Shown one piece after another: positions 15,747 to 22,932 of a DNA stretch of 64,000 bases (position 1 is the stretch's first letter; every line of letters starts with the position of its first letter). The position numbers and the translations under genes were made by a program. The stretch covers positions 62,001-126,000 of the forward strand of contig NZ_LN879464.1 in assembly GCF_001403635.1 (NCBI RefSeq), in the 5' to 3' direction. The notes under the pieces were generated by a model, which was not told where the DNA came from, did not search any database, and saw nothing but the letters and a program-made list of their open reading frames with translations. The stretch is from Clostridium massiliamazoniense. GTDB taxonomy: Bacteria > Bacillota > Clostridia > Clostridiales > Clostridiaceae.

Positions 15747-16817
15747 ATGAAAATAGAAGGATTAAAGGAATTATTTTTAAAAGCAGAGAAGGTTTCAGAA
15801 TTAGTAAAGGTGTCATCAGATGAGAATATGATAAAAGTATCAGCTAATTCAGGGAATATTTATTATACTGCTGGAGTTGCAAATGAGGAAAAAGAGGTAA
15901 CAGAGTTTATTTTAGATAAAAATAGTATTAATCTTTTAAAAGCTATTGAAGTTGGAGAAGTAGCTTCAGTTACTGTTAAAGGCAACAAGATAGAGATTAA
16001 AGGAGGTTCTACTAAAGCAACATTAGTTCAATTAGAGGATACTGTTAAGGAGGTTAGCTTTGAAAGTCAAGCTATGGCTAGATTTGATATATCAAATATT
16101 AAAAAAGTTTTATATACTTGTGCTGTAAATAGCCCACATGCAATCCTTAATGGAATTTCATTCAAAACAGTTTGTGGTGATGTTGAAGTTGTAACGTGTG
16201 ATGGAATAAGAACTGCTATAACAACTATACCATTGAATCAAGTTCCTAACATGGAAATGTTAGCTGATGGTTTAGAATTCGTAATATCAAAAAATGATAT
16301 CACTAAAATTCTTTCTATAATGCAAGGTGAAATATGTCTTCTATATGATAAAGAAAAGAATGTAGCTACTTTCTTACAAGAAAACAACATGATATCTGTC
16401 AATTGTTTAACTGAGAAGTATATATCTTATAATAAAATATTAACAAATATACAAACACCAAATTATATTTTAGTTGATAAAGATGCTCTTTATAAAAACA
16501 TTAATAGATGTGCCTTAGCTGGTAATTTAAAAGTATCTTTAGATATGTCTAAAGTAGAAGTTGATGTAATATCTAAAAGTGAAACTATTGAAATTGTAGA
16601 TACAGTTAAAATAGCTGAAAGTAATTTAAATGAGAATATCAAAATAGATTTTAACCTTAAATATCTAAATGATATGATTAGCTCAATAAGAAGTGAAGTT
16701 GAAGAAGATGAAATAAGACTAGAGTTTAATTCACCTCTTCTTCCTATTAGATTTATTTCTGAGGATACTCAACACTTATTACTTCCAGTTGCTGATAAGA
16801 AAAAAATAGAAAAATAA
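15747..16817 (+). CDS. dnaN: DnaN-like DNA polymerase III beta sliding clamp (356 aa)
   Basis: The beta clamp tethers DNA polymerase to DNA. The length equals that of chromosomal DnaN (~360-370 aa), and the three-domain pattern is visible: HAILNGISFKTVCGDVEVVTCDGIR in domain 2 (read in two parts), and the C-terminal LLPIRFISEDTQHLLLPVAD, matching the usual LLPVR end. RBS AGGAG precedes the ATG. Divergence from canonical sequences is high, as expected for a plasmid or phage clamp. A hairpin at 16837-16870 separates it from the primase. It may swap for or compete with the host clamp. Confidence 0.85.
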   Translation: MKIEGLKELFLKAEKVSELVKVSSDENMIKVSANSGNIYYTAGVANEEKEVTEFILDKNSINLLKAIEVGEVASVTVKGNKIEIKGGSTKATLVQLEDTVKEVSFESQAMARFDISNIKKVLYTCAVNSPHAILNGISFKTVCGDVEVVTCDGIRTAITTIPLNQVPNMEMLADGLEFVISKNDITKILSIMQGEICLLYDKEKNVATFLQENNMISVNCLTEKYISYNKILTNIQTPNYILVDKDALYKNINRCALAGNLKVSLDMSKVEVDVISKSETIEIVDTVKIAESNLNENIKIDFNLKYLNDMISSIRSEVEEDEIRLEFNSPLLPIRFISEDTQHLLLPVADKKKIEK

Positions 16818-16836
16818 ACTTATAAATATGGACTTA

Positions 16837-16870
16837 AATAAGAAAAGAATTTATTTCTTTTCTTATTTTT
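16837..16870 (+). terminator. Intercistronic hairpin with T-run
   Basis: AATAAGAAAAGAA and TTCTTTTCTTATT pair perfectly, followed by TTTT. It lies between dnaN and primase, so it is probably a partial terminator lowering primase expression. Confidence 0.65.
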
Positions 16871-16897
16871 TAAATGGAAATATAGGAGGAAAGATTG

Positions 16898-18007
16898 ATG
16901 AATGAATATTCAAATGGAAATAACAATTATGATGATGTGAGATTAAGTATATTAACAGTTGCAGATAAATGTGGCATAGATTATGATATGAAACCTTATG
17001 CACATGGAAGATATTTAGCACACTGTCCTTTTTGTAACAGTGACAGTAAAAAGCTATCTTTAACAACTGATAATGGGAAAGGTTATAAAAATGTATATAG
17101 ATGTTATAAATGTGGCGAATCAGGCTCAGCTATAAAACTTTATGCTACTTTAAAAGGCTTAAATAACAAAGAAGCTTTTAAAGAATTAATAACAGACGGA
17201 GATATTAGTAAAAATACAAAAATAGAAAAAATAATAAAAGAGGGAAATGAAATTCCAAGTTGTTTAGAAACAGCAGATCTTGATACATTGGATAAAGTAT
17301 ATAAAGATTTTATTAAACTTTTGAAATTGGACAGGAACTCATATGAAAATCTTAAAAGTAGAGGTATTAGTGATGAATATATAAAGGCAAAAGGGTATAG
17401 AAGTATTCCTTATAGCTATCAAGAAAGATATGAAATTACTAATAAATTAATTAATATGGGACATTCATTAGAGGGGATAGCTGGTTTCTATAAGGATGAA
17501 TATAATAAGTGGACTTTTAACGGAATACAAGGATATTTAGTTCCAATAAGAGATTTAAAAGGCAGAATAAATTCATTTCAAATTATGATGAATCAAAAGG
17601 TCAAAAAATTAAGATACACTTATTTTACATCAAGCAAATATTCTACTGGAGCAAAAGCTCTTGCTGTACCTAATATTTCATCAGGTAAGAATACTGATTA
17701 TGTTTATATAACTGAAGGACCACTAAAAGGAGATATAGCTAGTTTCTTTTCTGGGGATACATTTGCTTCAGTTCCAGGAGTGAATTCTGGTATAGATGTA
17801 TTAATTGAATACTTGAAAGAAATAAATCCAATCAAAGCTATTATTTGCTATGACATGGATATGTATGAAACTCCAGAAGTTAAAAACGCTTTAATCAAAT
17901 TAATCAATAGATTAAATGATATTGGAATATATTCAGAATTAAAACTTTGGGATAAAAAATATAAAGGGATAGATGATTATTATTATTCACTTAATAATGT
18001 AAAATAA
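16898..18007 (+). CDS. DnaG-type primase with zinc finger and Toprim (369 aa)
   Basis: It makes RNA primers for plasmid DNA synthesis. The start is ATG 16898, seven bases after GGAGGA; the preceding TTG is not needed. The N-terminal zinc finger is CPFC...CYKC at residues ~35-68, with nearby AHCPFCNSD. The Toprim region is at ~250-320: YITEGPLKGDIAS, then VPGVNSG, then AIICYDMDMYE carrying the acidic metal ligands. There is no helicase domain, so it may use a host or plasmid helicase. It is the last gene of the leader-3 operon and ends at a terminator (18022-18064). Confidence 0.85.
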   Translation: MNEYSNGNNNYDDVRLSILTVADKCGIDYDMKPYAHGRYLAHCPFCNSDSKKLSLTTDNGKGYKNVYRCYKCGESGSAIKLYATLKGLNNKEAFKELITDGDISKNTKIEKIIKEGNEIPSCLETADLDTLDKVYKDFIKLLKLDRNSYENLKSRGISDEYIKAKGYRSIPYSYQERYEITNKLINMGHSLEGIAGFYKDEYNKWTFNGIQGYLVPIRDLKGRINSFQIMMNQKVKKLRYTYFTSSKYSTGAKALAVPNISSGKNTDYVYITEGPLKGDIASFFSGDTFASVPGVNSGIDVLIEYLKEINPIKAIICYDMDMYETPEVKNALIKLINRLNDIGIYSELKLWDKKYKGIDDYYYSLNNVK

Positions 18008-18021
18008 ATAAATTTATTTAG

Positions 18022-18064
18022 AATAAAGTTTTGATAACACTTCAATTATCAAGGCTTTATTTTA
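18022..18064 (+). terminator. Terminator after primase
   Basis: AATAAAGTTTTGATAA and TTATCAAGGCTTTATT pair, followed by TTAT. Confidence 0.65.
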
Positions 18065-18119
18065 TGTTTATATATTGTTTTTCTTAGAAGATAAATGGCT
18101 TAAATAAAGGACTTTCTAT

Positions 18120-18600
18120 CAATAAAGCTAAAATAAGCAAATAAAAAAAATATAATAATTTAACTTATTAACTATTTAATTACTATATATATTTAATAAT
18201 TAAATAAATTTACTATTATACTTTTTAACTTATTAAACAAATTTACTATTATACTTTTCAGCTTTTTTAAAAATTTAGTTTTATAATTTTTATATAGTAC
18301 ATTTTTTAAAAAGTATAATTCTTATATAGATTTAACAAATTAAAAAGTTAATTACACATAATAATAACTGTATTTAATTTTTTAATTTGTTAAATAGTAA
18401 TAATATTTCATAATTATAATTATTAAAAAATAAATTAATTATTATATTTAAATTTTATATTAGTTAAATACTAAATAAATTTAATTAGTAAAAAATATAT
18501 GTTATTTAACAAATTAAATATTATTATAATTTTATTTTTTTACTATTTTGAAATTCATATAATTAATTATTGAACTTTTTAAAAAATTATGTTAATATAG
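18120..18600. repeat. AT-rich direct/inverted repeat tract, putative centromere (parC)
   Basis: About 500 bp without genes and almost pure A/T lie just upstream of parM. AAATTTACTATTATACTTTT occurs twice in tandem (near 18207 and 18238), and its inverted form AAAAAGTATAAT follows near 18309. TTTAACAAATTAA occurs near 18331 and 18505, and inverted as TTAATTTGTTAAA near 18382. In type II systems ParR binds an array of direct repeats upstream of parM, so this is the likely parC. Confidence 0.6.
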
Positions 18601-18641
18601 GTATGAAATCACAGTAAAAAAATATTTTGGAGGATGAAACA

Positions 18642-19895
18642 ATGAGTGAAAATCAAGTAATAAAAATGAAAGTTGCTAATGATAATGGTAACGGAAATAC
18701 GAAAATTTTAATTAACGGAAAATATACTGAACAACCTAATGTAATGTATGAAAGAGGAACAGCAGTTCCAGATACAAGCTCTTGGGATATTGAAACTATT
18801 AAGGATTTAAAAAACAATCTTATAATTGGTTTTTATAAGGAAGAAGCTAACTTCTTAGGAGAAAAAGAAATACAAGAAATTATATACCATATTGGTAATT
18901 GTGCTTTAAGAAGTGGTAGAAGACTTCAAGGGCTTAACATAGATGTTGATAATGATAAAGTTAAGAATGATATAACTATTCTTTCTACAATAGGTTACAT
19001 GGCTGCTGAAGGTATAAAAAATAAAGTTGAAAAAATAGAAAAAGCTAATAATGGGAAACCATTTGAATTATCAGATATAGATGAAATAGGCTCTATAGAA
19101 ATAGAAGCTGATTTAGCTACTTCAATTCCTATAAGAGTTTATACTGAAAAATTAGCTCTTCAATTAGCTAATAGATTTAAAAATAATGATGAAGCTTTTG
19201 AATTTAAGATATATATTCCTAAAAATAGATTTATAAATGTTAAAGTTAAATTTAATGAAGTTGATGTTGAGAAAGAAGGGGTTACATCTGCTTATTTCTT
19301 AGCTAATGCACAAGCAGATGTATTTGCAGAACACAATTCAGCTTTTAATGATAATTTAAGTGCAGATTTCTTTAGAGATAAAAATAACGAAATAATGCAC
19401 ATAGCAATCGGTGAGGGTACAACTGAATTCCCTAGAACAATCTTATATAATTGGTTACCTGAGTTTAAGACTGGAACTAAAAATGGAATAGGTCATGCTA
19501 TGGTTGAATCAATTAACTTCTTAAAGGATATCCCTGGTACAGAAGATATTCTTGAACCAAAAAAATTAGCAAATATAGTTAGAAATAAAATGGAGAATGA
19601 CAAGGATCATAGATTTTTCAATGAAATAGTTAAAAATCTAAATTCACCAATTTCAAGACAAGCTCGTGAAATAAAAGAAGTAATGATATCAGAACTTAAT
19701 AGACAATCTCCTTCTCTTGTATGTGTATATGGCGGTGGTTCTATTATGATGAAATATAAACTTGAAAAAGAACTTAGAGAAGTTTGTGATGAAAAGAAAC
19801 TAAAATTATTCTATGTACCAAAGAAATATGCTGTAAAATTAGAAGTTTATGGACTTTTCACAAAAGTTAGTTCTCCTAACTTTAAGGGACTTTAA
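18642..19895 (+). CDS. parM: ParM/Alp-type actin-like partition ATPase (417 aa)
   Basis: Actin-like ParM filaments push sister plasmids apart. The start at 18642 (MSENQVIK) follows GGAGG. The phosphate-1 loop is VANDNGNGNTKI at residues ~11-22. The second phosphate region is MHIAIGEGTTEF around 252-263, and the adenosine motif is VCVYGGGSIMM near 368-378. The length and motif order fit ParM/StbA/AlfA-like proteins. An RHH protein (ParR) follows after a hairpin, and an AT-rich repeat region precedes it, completing a type II par locus. Confidence 0.85.
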   Translation: MSENQVIKMKVANDNGNGNTKILINGKYTEQPNVMYERGTAVPDTSSWDIETIKDLKNNLIIGFYKEEANFLGEKEIQEIIYHIGNCALRSGRRLQGLNIDVDNDKVKNDITILSTIGYMAAEGIKNKVEKIEKANNGKPFELSDIDEIGSIEIEADLATSIPIRVYTEKLALQLANRFKNNDEAFEFKIYIPKNRFINVKVKFNEVDVEKEGVTSAYFLANAQADVFAEHNSAFNDNLSADFFRDKNNEIMHIAIGEGTTEFPRTILYNWLPEFKTGTKNGIGHAMVESINFLKDIPGTEDILEPKKLANIVRNKMENDKDHRFFNEIVKNLNSPISRQAREIKEVMISELNRQSPSLVCVYGGGSIMMKYKLEKELREVCDEKKLKLFYVPKKYAVKLEVYGLFTKVSSPNFKGL

Positions 19896-19920
19896 AATTT
19901 AAGGAACTTAAAAATATATA

Positions 19921-19948
19921 TAAAGGATTGAGTAACATCAATCCTTTA
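19921..19948 (+). terminator. Hairpin between parM and parR
   Basis: TAAAGGATTGA and TCAATCCTTTA are perfect 11-bp arms around GTAACA. The T-run is weak, so it probably attenuates or stabilises the transcript rather than fully stopping it. Confidence 0.55.
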
Positions 19949-19984
19949 TTACTAAAGAAATTATATTAGGATGGTGTGTTTATA

Positions 19985-20545
19985 ATGGCAAGAAAAAAAA
20001 TCAAATCAGAAAATGAAATAAAAAGAAAAGCTATACCTGTTGATGTTTCTTATCACAGTAAATTAAAGGTTTTAGCTTATTTAAAAGGTCAAACATTAAC
20101 TGAATTAACAGAGAAAATATTTGATGATTATATAAAGAAACAAGAAAAAAATAATGGTTTAAATAGTATAATGGCTCAAATAGAGCAAGTAGAAAAAAAG
20201 CCAGCAAAAACTAAAACTGATAAAAGTGCTACTACAGAATTAGCAGCTACAGTAATGGAAGAAGAAACTATTGAAGAAGTAAAAATCAATTCTGAGCCAA
20301 AAGAAGAAATTAAAAATGATATTAAAGAAGAAAATAACGAGCAAGAAGTTTCTCAAATTAAAATTGAAACAGAAAAAGAGGTTGTTCAAGCACAAGAAGT
20401 TATCAAAGATGATGCTGAAGTTGAATTAAAGCAAGATTCTCAACCAGTTAGTGTTGAAAATGATTCCTCTAATACAATTTTTGTCTCACAAGAAGATGAT
20501 GATGTTTTCCAAGTAGGAACTATATATGTTGATGAAGAAAATTAA
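19985..20545 (+). CDS. parR: ParR-like ribbon-helix-helix adaptor (186 aa)
   Basis: The start at 19985 follows AGGATGGTG. Residues ~10-50 (KRKAIPVDVSYHSKLKVLAYLKGQ, TLTELTEKIFDDYIKK) form a ribbon-helix-helix DNA-binding domain. The remaining ~135 residues are a Glu/Lys-rich, probably disordered, acidic tail, longer than in classical ParR. ParR binds the centromere and caps ParM filaments. The identification rests on the RHH domain plus position after parM. A terminator at 20567-20598 ends the operon. Confidence 0.75.
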   Translation: MARKKIKSENEIKRKAIPVDVSYHSKLKVLAYLKGQTLTELTEKIFDDYIKKQEKNNGLNSIMAQIEQVEKKPAKTKTDKSATTELAATVMEEETIEEVKINSEPKEEIKNDIKEENNEQEVSQIKIETEKEVVQAQEVIKDDAEVELKQDSQPVSVENDSSNTIFVSQEDDDVFQVGTIYVDEEN

Positions 20546-20566
20546 AAGTAAATAAAATACATTTTT

Positions 20567-20598
20567 ACAGAGATTTATGAAAAATCTCTGTTTTTTTA
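20567..20598 (+). terminator. Terminator of the par operon
   Basis: ACAGAGATTT and AAATCTCTGT pair around ATGAA, followed by TTTTTTT. Confidence 0.8.
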
Positions 20599-20787
20599 TT
20601 GCCTTTTCTACAAAATATTTCCTCTAAATGTTAATAAATTGTTAAAACGAGCCGATTTTGTGGACTTTTTTTAATGGAATTGTTAATATTTAAAATGTAA
20701 TTAAAAAAGTACCATTATTTATCGCAAAATTTTCTATTTTTTATTAAGTATAATTTTGCATTTTAATTACAGAAGGGAGTTAGTAAT

Positions 20788-20871
20788 ATGAATAAACTTT
20801 CTAAAAGCACTACACATGAAAAAAATAAATTAAACATTCAAGTCGGAGTTAAAGAAAAAATACTTATCTAA
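20788..20871 (+). CDS. 27-aa leader ORF upstream of the sigma factor
   Basis: It has a very good RBS (GAAGGGAG) and an ATG, and encodes MNKLSKSTTHEKNKLNIQV plus eight more residues. It ends seven bases before the TTG start of the sigma-factor gene, which itself lacks a good RBS. This suggests translational coupling, or a leader peptide that sets sigma synthesis. A TATAAT at 20749-20754 lies just upstream, flanked by the inverted arms GCAAAATT/AATTTTGC. Confidence 0.5.
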   Translation: MNKLSKSTTHEKNKLNIQVGVKEKILI

Positions 20872-20878
20872 ATAAATT

Positions 20879-21463
20879 TTGGATAAAACAGAACTTATTC
20901 TAAAAGCTCAAAATAACGATAAGGAATGTTTGGAGGAATTAATCAATAGTTATGAGTGCTATATGAAAAGTCTTATAAGGTTATTTAACCTCACATATGC
21001 TCAAGAAGAGGAAATATATAATAGTGCGGTCATTGGACTTCTAACAGCATTAAAGACTTTTGATATAAGCAAAGGATTTAAGTTGCATACATATGCAACT
21101 GGGTTTATCAAAAGAGAAATAGTAAAATTTATTAAACTAGAAATACTATCATTCTCCTATAAATACAATAAGGCTCATGGAACAGAAGCTGAGATTATTT
21201 ATTTAGATAGCTTGTGTACAGAAACTGAAGTGTTTAGTGAAGTGATAGGAAGCGAAGATAAAATGTTACAAAGTGTAGAAAGTGAAATGTTTATCGAGTC
21301 AATACTCAATGAATTCCCTCGTGAGAAAGACTGGTTAAGAGAATTTTTCGTAGAAGATAAGAAGATATCTCTAATAGCTGAAGAAAAAAATGTTAGTATG
21401 TCTTATTTATATTCAAGAAAAAGAAGCTTATTACCTAGTCTAAGGAAGGAGGTGATTCTATGA
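20879..21463 (+). CDS. Sigma-70-family RNA polymerase sigma factor (194 aa)
   Basis: Region 2 is recognisable: YMKSLIRLFNLTYAQEEEIYNSAVIG, then LLTALKTFDISKGFKLHTYATGFIKREIVKFIK when read in parts. This has the core-binding and -10-recognition pattern. The C-terminal half (EFPREKDWLREFFVEDKKISLIAEEKNVSMSYLYSRKRSLLPSLR) is a region-4-like HTH. The size is close to clostridial plasmid/toxin sigma factors such as UviA, BotR and TcdR, but the exact group is not certain. The TTG start is probably coupled to the 27-aa ORF. It overlaps the first T4SS gene by four bases (ATGA), so it likely controls conjugation genes. Confidence 0.8.
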   Translation: MDKTELILKAQNNDKECLEELINSYECYMKSLIRLFNLTYAQEEEIYNSAVIGLLTALKTFDISKGFKLHTYATGFIKREIVKFIKLEILSFSYKYNKAHGTEAEIIYLDSLCTETEVFSEVIGSEDKMLQSVESEMFIESILNEFPREKDWLREFFVEDKKISLIAEEKNVSMSYLYSRKRSLLPSLRKEVIL

Positions 21464-21780
21464 TACTGTCTTTTCTATCAGGAAGTTCACCTCAAGGTAG
21501 CGTTGCTAATCAAATAGGTATTCCAACCGTAACAACATCTCAAATGACAGATAAAGTTAATGGCATTACAACTCAATTCTATACTTTTTTTACAGGAATT
21601 TTTAATAATGTAGCTATAATTTGTTTGATTTTAGCTGTATTTGCTCTAATTTTAAGTGCTGTATTCTTTAAAAAAGGAATGAAAGCCGCAGGATTCTCAA
21701 TCGCAGGAATAATAGCAGCGATAATCTTATTTATGAATGCTCCTTTATTAGTAGGTTGGATTTCAACAATGGCTAAATAG
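21460..21780 (+). CDS. VirB2-like small membrane protein 1 (106 aa)
   Basis: A strong RBS, AAGGAGGTG, lies inside the sigma gene's end. After a polar N-terminus with LSFLSGSS, two hydrophobic helices are visible (NVAIICLILAVFALILSAVF and AAGFSIAGIIAAIILFM). The size and topology match VirB2/TrbC-type pilin-like subunits of T4SS. It shares the LSFLSGSS...TSQ motif with the protein at 22100, so they are probably paralogues. It is the first structural gene of the conjugation cluster. Confidence 0.6.
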   Translation: MILSFLSGSSPQGSVANQIGIPTVTTSQMTDKVNGITTQFYTFFTGIFNNVAIICLILAVFALILSAVFFKKGMKAAGFSIAGIIAAIILFMNAPLLVGWISTMAK

Positions 21781-21818
21781 GGCAATCTTGCAACAATAAA
21801 ATGTAAAGGGGAAAATAC

Positions 21819-22076
21819 ATGCAATTAAATCAATTACATCAAAGTACAGCCCAGTTCGTTAGCCATTTTATTAATGTATCAGTACCTTATATTTTAGTTA
21901 TAGGATTACTTTTAGCGATATTTTCGCTATGTCTTATAAGTTGGAATATAATTGTTGCTAGAAATGGCGAAGAACGTTCAATGGTGCTAGATGGTTTTAA
22001 ATGGGTTATAGTCGGAGTAATTCTATTAGGAGTTATAAGTCCACTAATAGCTTATTTCATAGTTAATTTTTATTAA
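21819..22076 (+). CDS. VirB2-like small membrane protein 2 (85 aa)
   Basis: It has two transmembrane helices (YILVIGLLLAIFSLCLISWN and WVIVGVILLGVISPLIAYFI) joined by a short charged loop, VARNGEERSMVLDGFK. The same loop pattern, ARxxEERSxxxxxFKW, is frequent in T4SS TrbC/VirB2-like proteins. It is encoded between two other such proteins and before PrgI/VirB4, which supports a membrane channel or pilin role. Confidence 0.6.
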   Translation: MQLNQLHQSTAQFVSHFINVSVPYILVIGLLLAIFSLCLISWNIIVARNGEERSMVLDGFKWVIVGVILLGVISPLIAYFIVNFY

Positions 22077-22099
22077 AAAAGAATGGGAGAAAAATTGTA

Positions 22100-22438
22100 A
22101 TGGAAAAAATAATTTTATTAATTAATCATTTTGTAGGAAAACTAAGTTTTTTAAGTGGTAGTTCTTTAAGCTCAACAGCTCAATCTTTAGGTATTCAAAC
22201 AGCTAACACAAGTCAAATAGGACAAACTATTATTCCAGCTATACAAAAAGTTACTGAACTTGTTGCTTTAATAGCAGCAGTTGGTGTTGTTTCACTAGCG
22301 GCTATACTTATCATCACAGCTAGAAGACAAGAATCAAGATCAGATGCTATGATTCGTATAGTTTGGGTTGGTATAGGTTTATGTGTTGCTTTATTAGCTG
22401 TAGGAATCGTTGGATACTTAGTAACAGCAATAAGCTAA
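22100..22438 (+). CDS. VirB2-like small membrane protein 3 (112 aa)
   Basis: The N-terminal LSFLSGSSLSSTAQSLGIQ and TSQ resemble the protein at 21460. Two hydrophobic helices follow (ELVALIAAVGVVSLAAILII and IVWVGIGLCVALLAVGIVGY) around the charged loop TARRQESRSDAMIR. Its architecture is like VirB2/TrbC. A hairpin at 22504-22532 follows and may set lower expression of the later T4SS genes, as often seen when pilin is needed in excess. Confidence 0.6.
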   Translation: MEKIILLINHFVGKLSFLSGSSLSSTAQSLGIQTANTSQIGQTIIPAIQKVTELVALIAAVGVVSLAAILIITARRQESRSDAMIRIVWVGIGLCVALLAVGIVGYLVTAIS

Positions 22439-22503
22439 GATTTAGAATAATTAAATTTTGATAATACATTAAGTTAATTGTTTTAAATAGCATATTAAGT
22501 ATT

Positions 22504-22532
22504 GATGGCAAGAGTGAACTTCTCTTGCCATT
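22504..22532 (+). terminator. Attenuating hairpin after VirB2-like genes
   Basis: ATGGCAAGAG and CTCTTGCCAT are perfect arms around TGAACTT; only a weak T-tract follows. It lies between the small membrane genes and the prgI/virB4 genes. Confidence 0.55.
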
Positions 22533-22568
22533 ATATTTAAAAATATAATGCAGGAAGGATTTGATTAT

Positions 22569-22895
22569 ATGACACAATATAACATACCTTTTGACATGAA
22601 GTTCGAGGACAAAATTTTAGGTGGTAAATTAACACTAAAACAATTTGCTTACTATGTACCTGCTTTAATTCTAGGTGGAATGTTAATAACTCACTCATCA
22701 GCCTTTGCTAAGAAGGCAGGAACTATAAATATTGATTTTGGTTTATTGATTTATTACATAGTAATAGAAATAATCTTACTATTAATAGCTACTGTATTTG
22801 CTTTTACAAAAGTAAATGGTGATTCTTTAGCTGGATACTTAATTAAAAAACTTAGATTTCTATTAAGAAAAAGAGTTATAAGATTTTATAAGTAA
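22569..22895 (+). CDS. PrgI/VirB3-like T4SS membrane protein (108 aa)
   Basis: The start at 22569 (MTQYNIPFDMKFEDKILGG) is chosen because PrgI-family proteins begin with this pattern and AGGAAGG lies upstream. Two hydrophobic segments follow (AYYVPALILGGMLI and LLIYYIVIEIILLLIATVFA), then a basic C-terminus (KKLRFLLRKRVIRFYK). PrgI/VirB3 proteins sit in the inner membrane and work with VirB4, whose gene follows directly. Confidence 0.75.
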   Translation: MTQYNIPFDMKFEDKILGGKLTLKQFAYYVPALILGGMLITHSSAFAKKAGTINIDFGLLIYYIVIEIILLLIATVFAFTKVNGDSLAGYLIKKLRFLLRKRVIRFYK

Positions 22896-22932
22896 AAATT
22901 TCAAATTTAAGGAGTAAGGAGTTGATGATTTA

